A DNA stretch of 64,000 bases. Origin: Apus apus (taxonomy: Eukaryota; Chordata; Aves; Apodiformes; Apodidae). The position numbers and the translations under genes were made by a program. The notes under the pieces were generated by a model. That model was not told where the DNA came from, made no database searches, and saw nothing but the letters and a program-made list of their open reading frames with translations. Position 1 is the first letter of the stretch; every line of letters starts with the position of its first letter. Positions 1 to 13,600 of this stretch are shown here, in pieces. The stretch is taken from the NCBI RefSeq assembly GCF_020740795.1, contig NC_067289.1:22092608-22156607 (forward strand), in the 5' to 3' direction.

Positions 1-3000
1 AGTATTCCCAGATGACAGATGGTCCCTGAGAGCACACTTCAGATGGAGGTTCTATCATAGAATTCCCTTCCAAATGGAGCTGCTCCAGCTGTTGAAGACG
101 GTCCAAATGCTTGGGCAGCTGGGACAGCTGATTGTTCTGAAGGAGCAGTTTTTGCAAACCTGAACACACAAAAGCAAACAGCTGCAGCACAAAGAACAAA
201 GGATGTGGAGCATTCCTGCATACTCCCCGTAGATAGCACATGGATGAGGCACAAACAGCTCAATCTGCACATAAAATGAATGTGTGTCTTGAACATGTCA
301 CCGAAGCATTTAAAATTCAAATTATCTGCTCCCAGATAGAGAAGGATGGGACTCAGGCTCTCCTAGCAAAGCATTTACTTCACCAGGTGAAGACTATTCA
401 CCTGGTAGCCAGGTGGCCAAATTCACCTTTCAAAAGTCCTGCTCATGGGCACAAAAACACAAAGCTAGAGAAGATGGAAAGACTGGGGAGCATACCAAGA
501 GAGCCAGTTCCTCACCCTGCCCTTGGAGTCACTGGTGCTGACCCTCTTGCATCAGGAGATCTGCCTTGAGCTGAGCTTTGGGAAGCACCTTTTTCCCTGG
601 ACTCTGAGGTTGAGGTAGGTCATGGGTGAGGACCTCCTGTCTGCATGGCTTGGGTACAGCACTTCCATCACCCTCCCTGTTCCTAATTTTTATCCTGTTT
701 GGCTCCCCTGCAATTAAGGGTGAGGCCCAACTGATGTACTGTATTCCTTCCTTCCCTTCTTTCCCTCCTTTTTTCAGAATGCTTACAGGTACTTGTGTCC
801 TTAAGGCCACAAGCACTAAGACTATTTTTCACCTTGTATTCGGCATACGGAGTTTGGGAGCTTTTTAAGCAGATTGTTTTGACAGTCAAGTATTTTCAAG
901 CAGGTCAATGAGCCGATGGCTTCAGGCAGGTACTCCAGACAATTATTGTCCACATACAGTTCTTTCAGATTCTGAAAAATAGAATTAAAAATGTAATTTA
1001 ATAATTCAAGGATTTTTCCTTAGCTTGATACATATTCAATGGACAGAGAATATCAGTAAGGGCAGAGGTAAGGTTTATAAACTGAGATACCACTGGGATG
1101 ACTACTGAACACATGAGTTTCAAATACTGAGTTCTGATACCATTCCTGTTCTGAGCCCTGGCGTGATGCTGCACCATGTACCTGAAGAGATGAGGAGAAC
1201 CTTCAGTCCTGCATTTGGGAGCAGCTGAAGTCCACAGAAGTGCCATGCTGCAGCAGACCAAGATCTTCCCCTTTCTATTGCTCCTACCTGCAATTTCCTG
1301 ATGTCCTCTGGCAGACTTGTGAATTTAATTCCTTTCTCTTGTCCCAGGTGTAATCTCTCTAATGACTTCAGAAGAAAGATTTCCTTTGGAAAGGCACTGA
1401 ATTGGTTTTCAGACAGGCTAATGCACTTCAAATTTGTCAGTTCTTCCACCTCCACGGGTATCTAGACATGGTCATTAAAAAGATACGTTACATCAACCAA
1501 ACAGCATTGTTTGGGGTTTTGTTTGTAGGGAAAAATCTCCAAGGAAATACTGTGGAGATGCATTACTATTGAGGAATGAACACAGAATATTGTGCTCATT
1601 AATATAACAATATACCTCTCAGCAGGAGGGAAACTTTTGGCAAAAAAAAAAAATCCATGTTTCCTCTGTTGGAAAGAGGTTTTTTTTTTATTATTGTGTT
1701 AATTTTTTTCAGCATAAACATTAGTCTGCTTCTTCATTTCCTTTGTATGCACAGTGCAGGGAGAGCAATTTAAAGGAATGAAATCTGAAAGTGATTCTTT
1801 TGCATAAATTACTACTTCTGTAAATGTAACCTTCAAGAAGAAAATTGGATGAGTTAAAATCTCTTTGGAAAAGAATGTTGCATTATATGAAAAGTAAGGT
1901 GTATTCTGAGCACTAAAATAAGTATATCCATGAATACTGTTACACTTATCATGGCACAGCTTTAGAGTACATAATTGTTCATTATCAAATGAACAGCAAA
2001 TGTTAATGGTGTTAAAGGCATTAACAATATTACACCCATTTTTAAATTGCTTTCTGCTCTGTTTCAGTTTGTGACACTGATTCTATGCAAATGCAGCTTC
2101 TGTTTTCCAGTGCACACTGAAAAAAAGATGCAAAAAGACTGAAGCAGTCCTTCCAGTCAGTGCTCATCCTTAAGATTCGAACACAAAGGTCAGTTCTTTG
2201 TTCTTGCTTTCCTCCCTGCCTGAATGCTCAGATGTCAGTGATAATGAGTAGTGCACAACAAGTGGAACATGCCTTCTCCCTGTAGTCATGAAGAACTTAG
2301 ATTTTGCAAAAGGGAGGTATCAGTAAAATAAAACAAAGGAACAAATACCTCTTGTATCTGGTTGCCATCCAGGGCCAGCACTTCCAGATTCTTCATACTG
2401 CATATTCCTTGAGGAATCTCGTCAAAATGGTTTTCACTCAGATCTAGTACCCTGACACCAGTTAACTTGGTGAAGGGCCTGGGCACTCTGCGCAGCCCAG
2501 TGTTCTTCAGGTTAACGTGGGTCAGGGACGTCCAGCAGCAGATCTGGCGTGGGAACTTCTTCAGGGGGTTTCCAGACAGGCTGACTACTCTCATTTCAGT
2601 GAGGTTCTCCAAACCTGGGGGAAGCTTGCCCAGGAGATTATGAGACAGATCCAGCACAACCAGCTTCTGGCAGTGTTGCAGCGTATGAGGAATGGAGGAT
2701 AGCTTATTAAAAGCTAAAAACAGCTTAACTAAGTTTGTCAAAAGGCCTATCTCTTCTGGGATGAAACTGATTAGGTTTTGTTCCAGATCTATTATTTCTA
2801 AATTAGTAATATGACAGAGCTCCTTGGGAAAACTTTCAAGTCTATTTTTCTGGAGGTAAATTTCCTTGAGATTTTTCAGGTTCACTGTTTCTTTAGGCAG
2901 ATACTTGATATTATTGTCAGAAAGGCCAAGCAGTTCAAGATGATGCAGGTTTTTACATATCTGCACTGGGATTTCATGTAGGTTTGTTTTATGGAGCCTG

Positions 3001-3428
3001 AGCTTACGAAGGGACTGCAAGTTGCTGATAACTGGCAGTGAAGTACAAGAGAGGGGATTGTTACTTAGATCTAAGCTCAGAAGACTTTGCAGCTCTCCCA
3101 GTTCCTGTATGTCCTGTATGCAATTCTGATTCAAGTAGAGGACCTTTATGTGCCTCAGCTTAATGATGTGTCTGGGGATGCTTACAATCAGGTTATTTTC
3201 CATGTGCAGCTCTTCCAGATATTCTTGACTCGAGACCTCTGGTGAGATGGTTTGCAGTTGCTTGTTGGCTAAATCAATGAAATGCACCTTGTGTGTGACA
3301 TGTGTGAGAGAAATACCAGAGGATGAAGCTCTTTCTTGGGCAGTCTCAACATGGTCATCCTCCAAGATAGCTCTGAGGAAGTGAGTGCCTCCTGTGCTGT
3401 CCCCCTGGCTCTGCTGAGACTCAGCCAT
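1..3428 (-). CDS. LRRIQ4: LRRIQ4, leucine-rich repeats and IQ motif protein 4 (3' end off the window)
   Basis: Coding exons read on the minus strand are 3428-2349 (360 codons), 1461-1288 (58 codons), 971-833 and 159-<1. All have GT donors and AG acceptors, and the phases (0, 0, 1) join cleanly. The start ATG is at 3428. Residues 1 to about 47 are a polar leader. From about residue 48 onward there are tandem LRRs with the LxxLxLxxNxL pattern, about 23 residues each, continuing through every exon. About 517 residues are visible, against about 560 in the human protein, so the C-terminal IQ (calmodulin-binding) motif should lie just left of base 1 and is not seen. The identification rests on the LRR register and on the head-to-head arrangement with LRRC34, the same as in human. 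The family's biochemical function is poorly known; no catalytic domain is present. Exon 1 carries most of the LRR array as one uninterrupted 1,080-bp block. Confidence 0.9.
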
Positions 3429-4667
3429 CTCTGCTCCTGATTTTTAATTCCAGAAGAGGGGAAAAAAAAATAAATCAACAGTACTCAAAGACTTCGTATA
3501 CTAAATAAATACTGAATGAATTAGCATTTAGGGACAGGTTCTAGTTTCAGTTGTATGCCTGTAAAAAGCTGCTTGTGTTCATTGAGATAAAATCCTGCAG
3601 TACTTACAGCAGGACCATATCTTTGAATCCCAGTGCATCCTGAAGTGTCCCAACAGCCAAATTTGGAAGATGACTTGGGAAGAAGTCAGGGGAACTAAAC
3701 AAAGCAACCTCCGTGAGTCTTTGAGGCCTGTATTTACAAGCACTGAAATGTGTCTTCATCTGTGCCAATTGTAAAACTGGAAGACTCCTATTTTAAAAAG
3801 GTGGCACCTTCTTCTGTAACTCTTAGTGGCTTCTAAGCCAGAGAGATGCCAGTGAAACTGACATTTTATAATCCTCAAGGCTGTACTGGTGCTGATTGCA
3901 ACAGAGATGTGGGAAGGGGTTACTACCTGAGAGACTGCTGATGTCTGGGTGGAAGAATAATTTCAGCTGGCATTTGTGGAGAGGTAGGAGAGAAAGAAGA
4001 GGTTGAGAGGCAGCTGTCAGTCATCTCCTACCCAGTGCCCTTTTCTCTGGTGCCATAACAGCCCTGGGAAGACATCACTTTGCCAGAGATGGGCAGTTTC
4101 CAGGTGCCATTGGGACAAGGAAGAACTGAGCAACCACCAAGGAAAGATCACATTTCTGGGCTTCCCAGTCTAATGTAGATGTTGCAAGAAGGTATTATCT
4201 CCTGGCTCTCAGTTCAGCACTCTGGCACAAGCCCTGCACACTGGGCTGGGAGACCCCAGCCCACCCTCTGAGTGCAAGGGCCACAGTGAAGCCAGTAGGA
4301 GGATTTATTTCGTGCATGGGACTGGCAGAGACCGAAGGAACTGCTGATCTGTGTAACCACGCAAGTTTTTGCAAAGGCTCCTCGGAGACACTGGGCAGAC
4401 CACTAAGTAAACAATCCAGGGTGAGCTGCAGACACTGCCCTCCCCACAGGCTGGGCTCCACCATGGGGAGACCCAGCACCCCACTGTGGTGGGACCTCCT
4501 GCCACAGCCCTGGGCTGGGCCTGGCCCCTTTGCTTGCTTCCCCTTGGTGGAGAGCTGGGGCTGCCTTCCATGGAAACCGCTCTGTTACCAAACATAACTC
4601 ACCTTGGAGCAGCCCGGCTGGGTCGCTGGTCACCGAGGGTTGAGGCGAGGAGAGAGAGCAGGCATTG
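3429..4667. promoter_or_regulatory. divergent LRRIQ4/LRRC34 intergenic promoter interval
   Basis: The two start codons face away from each other across about 1.24 kb, so both promoters must lie in or near this interval. An AG acceptor just upstream of the LRRIQ4 ATG (near 3436) leaves room for a noncoding first exon. The right-hand part (about 4200-4660) is richer in G+C than the surroundings. A GTTACC half-site similar to the RFX X-box lies near 4583 and a GTTGCTAGG half-site at 4919-4927 inside LRRC34 intron 1. No clear TATA box or dense CpG island is visible. Small open frames here show no family resemblance. Confidence 0.45.
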
Positions 4668-7600
4668 ATGGCCCAGGTAGGTCTGGGGGGGCTACTGCTT
4701 GCCGGGGAAAAAGGACCTGCCTGTGTGAATGTTAATTCAGATCCTACACAATGGCCGGTCAGAAACGCATCCGCATGTCCACGTTTTTTTCTTCGAGCTT
4801 TTCCTGTCTGTCTCTGTTGCTCTCGTGTTGCATACCAAGAGTTGTAACCCTTTTCAGGCCAAGCCCATTTTTATTGTTATGCAGAGCCCAGCACAGCAGT
4901 GCTTAGGTCCATGGTGATGTTGCTAGGCTGCCATAACATGCACTAACACTTTGTTTTGTTTTCCAGCAGGTCATGTCAGTTCGTCCAGAGCTTCACCAGC
5001 ACTATGTGCAGGCCTGCCAGAACTTAGGCCAACCTGAAAACCCTTTCATTGCTCATGTGCTTCAAGACGCTGATAAAAATGATAAAATGTAAGGAAATAA
5101 CAAACAGTGTGTTTCAGATGCTTCTGAAAGCCTTAAACAAGAGAGCAGGACAAGGAATTGAACTATGAGAAAGTTAATGCAGTTTTAGGCTTAAACATAA
5201 ATCATGTTTAGCATTTACTGCCGAAGTTCTGGTTTGACTCATCTTGACATCATCTTGGCAGAAGTGTGTAGCTATATATCCCTTCTGGGCAGCTTTACAA
5301 GCAGTGAAATTTAAAAAAAAAGTGAAAAATGTACAGGATTGTGCCTTTGTGTCCTTTAAATAAGCCAAACCCAGTGTTCAGTCATCCTAACTCCCTTCCT
5401 TTTGTCTTGCTCCTGTTTAAAAAGCCTCAGCTGCATCCAGTTAGCTTCCAGCTGGTAATGCTTCCCTGAACTGTCTCTGAATCTTGCCAAGGTATTAACT
5501 ACCCAAATTCTCTTTCATTATGCGGTTAGGCAGGGCTTCCTCTCAAGGATGCTCCTGGGGTCAAAGTTAATTGTCCTTTGGAGAGAAAACTGGAGAAAAT
5601 ACAGTGTAGTGAACTGATTTGTGTTAGATTTTGATTCTGAGTGCAGGACAGAGTAAATAAAGTGAACAAGTGAAAGATTATGAGGTAACCTCCAGGATAG
5701 TCTTTATTTCCATCTGCCTTTCCCTCATCTTGCTTCTTCCTGCTTTCTGTTCATGTGTGCTCAGTGTGGTCTTGCAGCTGTGCAGTGACTACAGACTATC
5801 AAAAAGGACAGTGCTGAGGTGCAGCTTGAATCACATTGTCTGTCATGGTGTTCCCACAGGTAGCAGCAGCAGCTAACAGCATGCGAACACATCAGTGAGG
5901 GTGGATATGGATACATCTCTTATCTGGAGACAGAATTAATTTTTCTGTGTCATTTTACTTCTCCCCATGTGCTCACAGTTTTATGTTACAGCAGCTGGAC
6001 AGAAGAGATCGCATTAAAAATAGATGGAAATAATAAACTGGTTCCTGTGCAGAGAGTTACTGATGATGATCTTCAAGTTCTTGCCTCTGTCTTATGCCAT
6101 ACTACATTTGTCACAGGTAAGCTTTTTTCATGTATGTTTTACATTGCTGTGCTAATATAAGAAAACATAAGCAGTCGTGATTTTATCCTTAATTACTCTT
6201 TATTTCTTTTTGCTTAGAGATCAGTTAATAGTAGATATGCATCTGTCACATTCTTCATTCCTCTTCTTTTTCAGGTTTGGATCTTAGGTGTAATGTATTG
6301 ACTGATGCTGGAGCAAAGCACATAGCAACAATCCTCCAGGTGCCAAAATAATGTTTTTCATTCAGCAGTGTATTGTTTATTTGTATATAATAATACTTCT
6401 CTGTGGAAAACTGGAGACAAGAATGCAGTGATTTGGCAAAATGCCCTTAATTTTGACTCTTGCATCCAAATCTGTCCCACTAGAAGCTCAGATTGTATTC
6501 TCTGGGGAGATCTTTAATTTCTGGTAGAAAAGCATTTAACTTTTGGCTAGGGTGTCATGAAGAAAGAACAGTGGGGTAAACTGGGGAGCTTTTAGGTTTG
6601 CAGCTCAATTTGACAAAGGAGATGGTGGTAGTGTCAAGTGTCCCAGAGCCTTTGTTTCAAATACTTTATCATCTCTGTTAGCTTTTTTTTATAGGTCTAA
6701 ACATAGGAAACTTTAATGCTGCCTTTTTGTCAGTGTAAGCAACAGAATACAGACAGAAAATGGTGAGCTGCTACTTGGTGCCTGTATTCCTGGAGTTCAG
6801 GGAGTGCCAGTGAGTTCATACAGTGCCTGAAGGTTTGAATCTGAGCCTGATCACCTCTCTTGTTTGGTCGTGCTGAACACTTTGGTTCCTTGGTAGTTTC
6901 TGTAAACCCCATGAGGACTTACACACAACATGTTTTTCAGCCTTTCTGTCATCATCTGATGAGCTTTCGCATCCTTTAACTACTTCTCCAAATCAGGGCT
7001 GCCTGAAATGCAGTGAAGGGCAGAAGTTTTAAGGATTGGTATGATGCATCTCCATTTTCAAAAAGGCAGGCGTGCTCTGAAAAAAAGTCTGACTGATTTC
7101 TATTTTCCTTGTTCCTAAGGAAAACTCCACTCTGCGTCACCTTAACCTGATGTTAAATGATATTGGCACAAGTGGAGCAGAGCTGATAGCCACAGCACTT
7201 CATGTGAGTATTTGTCTGGGAGGTTTAGACAATGGCATCTGGGTTGATATTTTTGCTGTTGATGAGCAGCACTCGCTGTCCTGCCAACATCAGTGCTGGC
7301 TGAAAGGGCCCTCTGTCTCCAGTCCAGTCAGAGTTTTGCTGTATCAGGGGGATTGCTTGTTTTCCCAAGGCAGCCTTCAGAAATCAGATTTCCCACAAGA
7401 GAAAGTCCCACTGTGCTGCCATTAACACTTAATTATCACAACTACCACAGCGGGATTTTTCAGTGTGAAAATGCTGTGCTATAGGGTATGTAATGCCATC
7501 AGAATGTATTACATTAGCCTGTAACTTGATGTCAATGTTTCTCTTGATTCATGATGCCCAAGACATGTTTTCAAAACCTTGCCTTACAGCAGCAACCTAA

Positions 7601-10600
7601 ACCCAACTTTGTTATTTTTAATGTGGTTTCCCAAGGAAATGAGGCTTGTGTGTAAGACTTGTTGTGTTTGTGAAATCCCTCAGGTGAGCTCGCTTTTCCT
7701 CCTTCATGGTTTTTGAACTCTGAACTGATTTCAGCTCAGTTTGACAGGCCTCTGAAATGCTCAGGTTGCACAGTAGTTTGCAAGTGATCCCCAAAGCTGT
7801 TTGTGCAGCCCCCCCCAGCAGAGTGTGCTGAGCAGGTGGGTGGCAGAACCCAACCAGCCTGGTAGGCCCTTGGCTGTGTGGGTTCCTGCTGCCAGGCCAG
7901 GCAGGGGGGGACCTGGGGGTAAAGGGTGGGGGTGTCATTGAGGATGGAAAGGGAAGGAGAGGCTGTAATGAGATGCTGCAGCAGGGAAGGGCTACCAGGA
8001 CATGTGGAAGACATAAAAGCCATATGAAACCAGGCTTCATTAGTTCTGCTGTTCTTAGAACTGGTTGCTTTGTAGTCACTTAATTACTCATAATCTCTGG
8101 TAATGAGTGACTATGGTGGTACCTGGTACCAAGGAGTTAAAAAACAAGACTACTCTGCATTGCATTTAGGGTTTTGACAGTGGATAGATGCTTCCTATCT
8201 ATTGAAATTCTGTGGAGGGTGAGGGGAATAGATGTTGACTCTGTCAGACCTCTGATCAGAGCTTTATCTTGCCAGAGGAGTCTCCAGTCCAGCTCAGACT
8301 GACACAGAGATTTGACTCTGCACCAAGTAGTCCTACCAAAGGCAACCAGCTTTGCTGTGCTTTGCCTGGTCATGTGAATTAAAGGACTATGAAAAATAAA
8401 ACAAATTCTATTCTTGTTTAAAATACACCTACTAGATTTAAATAATTTTTTGTATAATTTGCATTTCAGCTGCCAATTTAGGTAGAAATATATGACTGGG
8501 ATGTTTTAATGAGTGTGGCATTTATGAACTAGGGAGAAACAAAAGTTTTCAAACAATCAAGGTTTGCTTTCAGACTCTCATGCATTTGATTCCACAGAGG
8601 GGAGCCTGAGCTAACTGCTTAGTCAGTGTTATCACTTGGACAGAATTCTTCTGGAGGGATATTTTGTCTTTGTGTGGCAATCAGCAGGATTCACAAGAAA
8701 AAGGAGGGTGTTGTTTTTCAGGCCATTTAAAAGCATATTTTTTTAAATTATTTTGTCTAGAGGAATGAAACTCTTGTGTACTTGAGAATGACTGGAAACA
8801 AAATAGGAAACAAAGGTGGGATGTTTTTTGCTTCAATGCTAGAAATTAATTCAACCCTAGAGAAGCTGGATCTTGGAGACTGTGATATGGTGAGTAACAC
8901 AGTAAAATTATCAGCAACAACAAAAGTGTTTCAAGGGTATTACAGAGGTCCTGCAGTGCTTAATTAGGGGGAAATGCCATCTGTCATAATTTATTTTACT
9001 TTTTGTCATAGCTGGAGGTAACACAAGTTATATGTAATGTATGGAAAGGCATGTTGCATAAAACACCTGTGAAGCTGTAACTGATGATATATCAGAGCCA
9101 CTGTGTCCCTGGGAATTCAGGTGGTTGGCTTGCACATTTTCCAAGGTTTGCCTCTGACATCCATTTTTGTTATGCTCTCTAAGTTCTGTGTAATTCATGT
9201 TGGAGGAAGGACTAGTTACTCCTTGGAGGTTCTGTTCCTTCTAACAAGTGCAGTTCTGTAATGCCTGGAAGTCACCCAATCCTGTAGCTCTGTTGCTCCT
9301 GCCAGAGCTCCATCCCCAAAGACAAGCACAAGAGTGCTGAATTGGGTAGAAAGGCACCCAAATGGGGCTTAGATAACTTGCCACCTCCTAGAGCTGGGTG
9401 CTGAGACTTCTTACACAGTGTAGAGGGAAAGTCAGGAGGGTAGAAATGGGTCAGTGCACTAAGCAGGATGCTTCCCACTCTAGCCAGTGAAGCCTGTGGA
9501 GGGCTTTTAAAAACCTGTGGGGTACAGCAGGAGATAACAGTGGGAGCTGTGACCCTCCTCCTGGTGCAAGGTCCCAGCACCCGACTGATGGGGTGTCCTT
9601 GGGGGATCATGCCAGAGGGGCTGGAATGTGGAAGTGGTGGTTCTTCCTCTTTGGGAGAATTTGGTCCTGTATCTTGCCCTCCAGGAGAGAACTCTAACTG
9701 AACTAGAAGTGAAATGAAGAGGGGCCACTCTCAGCCTTCTTGTAAAGAATGTTCATCCTTTCAGGATATAGAGAACTGTGTGTTGGGCAGAAGGAGGCAG
9801 GGAAGGAGCTGGGGTCAAATGAAAATTTTATATTGTTTCCTGGAATTACAGAATTTGCTCCTAAATTAGAAGGGGAAATACTCCTCAGAAACTGTAAAAG
9901 GGTGTTATGAAAACAAACAAGGGAAGTCTAGCCAGTGTGGGATTTATTTGAAAGCTTAATATGTTTATGCTTGGTAGGGAGTTGATAGCAAACTGATTTA
10001 AAATGAAATAGCTTTGGGTGTAGTTCAGCCTAACTGGAAAATAACGTAAATATCAATTAGTAAGCAAATGAGAATACAGAAATCTGAACTGGCCTGTGGT
10101 CTAGACTCTCAGTGCTCTGCACCACATTAATTCACATTTAATATGAATTTACCTAGTGGGTAAATCTTACTTAAGGCTTTTACCAAAGACCTTAGGGAGC
10201 ACACAAGCTGATTTCAACTTGTAAATCAGGGACACTAAAATACAGGATCAATTAAATGGACAGTATTTTTGAGATGCATTGTTCTTTTTCTGAGTTGCCA
10301 AATTTCCTGGTCATTCATACTTTGTAGTCTAATTTGACTCTATTATTCCATAAGGATTTGGCAGGTATTCTCAGAGAATATATTGTGTCTGTAAGCACTT
10401 GCCTACTGCACTGGTGTCTCTCCAGAGCACATCGAGGCAGAAATAACAGTATTTCCAATCTGAGCCCATCTGGATGTTTTTTATCTTCTGACAATTCTAA
10501 GAAGTTGTACTAGCTTGGTAGCTTGATCTATGTGCTGGACAGGTTTCTTTAAGGAGTTTTTGTGGTTTTTTTCATTTCTAGGGTACACAGTGTCTAATAG

Positions 10601-13600
10601 CAATAGCAATAGCCCTGAATCAGAACAAATCACTCAAAGCAATAAACCTGAGTCGCCCTTTGCTGTACAGCCAAGAGGTAAGTAAGCAGAGCACAGTGTC
10701 ACCTCAGTCAGAGAGAGGAGCGCGAGTGAAGTCAGTACTGATGTATTCATAGACACTGAGCTACATGGTCTCTGGGTTTCCTTACAAAGTGAATTAAATC
10801 ATTGCAGAAATATTATTTTCCTCTTACTGTGCCAAGTTTTGTGCAGTCATGGGCTGCTCCTGTGGAAGGTTAATTTTAGAAAAATAAATTATTTCTTGGT
10901 ACGTGTTCACTTGTTAAGTACTGGGCTAGTGGTGAAGGCTTGATCTTGGAAAACCAAGTATTCCTGCTGTTACAGCATGGAGTGCATTGTTCTGCAAACT
11001 GAGGGAGAAATGCAGTTTATCAGGAAATGAAGAACAAAAGATTGCTGTTTTTCTGAGCAGGGGGATATATGGGCAAGTGCCAGAGCCCCAGCCTAGAGAA
11101 GAAAGGCAGACTTCAACAATTGCCATATTCACTGGGCTCCGGGGTTTTGTTCTTTCACTATGTGAACTTGAAGCATGAATTTAACAAGTGAATGGACCTC
11201 ATCAGTGTAGAACCTATGATGCTATCCAAAACAAAGACACCAACCCTCCCAAACAATGGAGCACTGACGGGAATCTGCAAGGCAGTGTTTGCTGCGGGCA
11301 GCCCCGCAGGCTACCGGGTGCAGAGCAGCTTCTGGTCCTGCTGGAGGCCTGGCTGCAGAGCTGCCTGCAGGGGCGGTTCCAGCAAAGTGGCAGCAGTTCT
11401 CAGACGTCTACCATAGGTACAGTATTTTCCTGACCACAGGATAACAACATTAAACTGTTATGAAGCTTAAACTATCATGGTCTTCCTAAATCCCCAAAGG
11501 TGAAGTTAATAGTTAAAACGGGGTTTAGTTGTTTCGTTTCTACCAAGGGCTTGATCTGCCTAAATCCAGTTTTAGAAGTCAATTTAAACTACTGCTATTG
11601 AAAATATAAGCCACTAAGGGCCTGGTCTGTAGCTGTGGGAGACTTTATTTGCCATTGTTTCCATCCTCTAGCACTTTTACGAGGCTCCTGTCTTGTTGCC
11701 TTATTTTTGACTCACAGTATTTACTAATTTTCTTCACTGAATGTGACAACTTCAAAATGAACTTACTTGGTGTTACAGTGATGGGACATATTGTTTTTTC
11801 CCATAGCAATACTGTTGGTTTTTTTTAATGAAATAATAGACTAGCATCATGGTAAAATACTTTTAGTGTTAGTGAAAACTAACTCAATATTCAGTTTTTT
11901 ACCTGAATCTATAAGGATTCAAACATTGATGCTCCTGATATTTACAGGGATGTAAATAGTAATGTAAATCTGCAAAGATCTGTCTGGTATTTTTATTATT
12001 TTTTTTATTTTCAGCATTATGATAATGTATTGTTTCTTGTCTATTTTTAATGCAATATACAAAATAGGACACTAATAGTGACCACATCTTGCTGTTAGTT
12101 GTGCATTTTCCTTTTACTGAAGCCAAACCATATCTCATCCTAAAGTACAGCTTAATAAAACTGAGTGTATGTTTTTAGGAAGAAACCACAGTTCATATAG
12201 CTCTGATGTTGAAAATTAACTCTTCTCTTGTGGAACTACATCTGTGCAAGCATGACATGAAAAACTTTGGTGTAGAGCGACTGTGTGAGGCCTTGTATAG
12301 AAACTCCACCCTGAGATACCTCGATCTTAGCTGGTAAGAGTTATGTCACATAGCCCTGACTATTGTTAGACACTCATTTTCTTAATTCCCCTTTAAAAAA
12401 ACCCCAACAAATATGTGCATCTCTTTCAGTAATAAAATAACCCGTGATGGTGCAAAATGTTTGCGAGAACTACTAAAACAGAACCAAACCCTGGAAATCC
12501 TAGATCTTCGGGCAAACAGAATAGAAGATGATGGAGCCACCTTCCTGAGTGAAGCCTTGGCTTTGTACAACACCACTCTTCGAGCGTTAGTACCCGTGGG
12601 GCTTCCCCAGAGACAACTCTTGAGTATAAGAAACTCAGACTTGGCACTGGCTGAACTGACATCATAGTTGTGTCCTTTGTTACCAATCCAAAGAGAAAAG
12701 TCAGGAAGTTCTGAAATTTTATTTCCATTTTTCTTAGGAGGAAAAAAAACAAAACACAACAGGAATGATGGCTTGGGATTCCTTTGCCTAAGCGTGGATG
12801 TTTCCCATTATTGGAGATGTCCCAAGACCTGTGAGACATCCTAGGGTGCTAGCAAGTGGCCCACAGGTCCTTTCAGAGCCCTGCAGCTTGGGGAGCCGGC
12901 AGGTCAGATGGCACAGGAGGCCTGTGCTTGGGTAACTGAATTAAGTCCCCTGTAGCTTCATGTGAGCTAGAGGAGTAGAAGACTAGGCCAAGAGATGCCA
13001 TCCAGTCCCATGTGCCAGTGCCTCACGTTCACCTTCCCACTGCCAGGCCGTCTCATAACTCATCCCCTTTTCCTTGTTCTTCCTCTTTTTCATCCTGTAT
13101 CCATTGCTGTGTGGCCTGATTTACACGGGTTCTTCTATTTCAGGTTTTTCTGGGGTTGATGCTCACATCCATTTTGTAGTGGTTCATCTTCCATGTGATT
13201 CACAGCTTTCTCAGCCATTCTAAAGAAGGAGGGGGAAGGCAATTAGACCTTACTAGTTCTTTTTGCATCTTTTAAAGCACAGGGCCCTGTGACACACAAA
13301 GGAAAACAAACCAAGAGGGTTACATCTTCAGAGTTTTAAGATAATCAGATTCCATGCAGGGAAAATGCACTGTGTTTGTTGATTCTGATCTTCCAACACT
13401 TAAGGAAATCCTCAGGTGAAGTTAGCTTCAGGTGAACCCAAAAGAGCTGTAATCTCTCCATCAGGGTGTATTTTGTAGCTGCCTTAAACCCTGCCCTGCA
13501 GGATGTAAAAGCTGATCAAAGGTGTTACCTGAAGCCATTAGTTTTAAGTAGTAGACTGAGGAGGTGGTGGCTCTTAGGTGCCTCTGAAAGCCTTCCAGGT

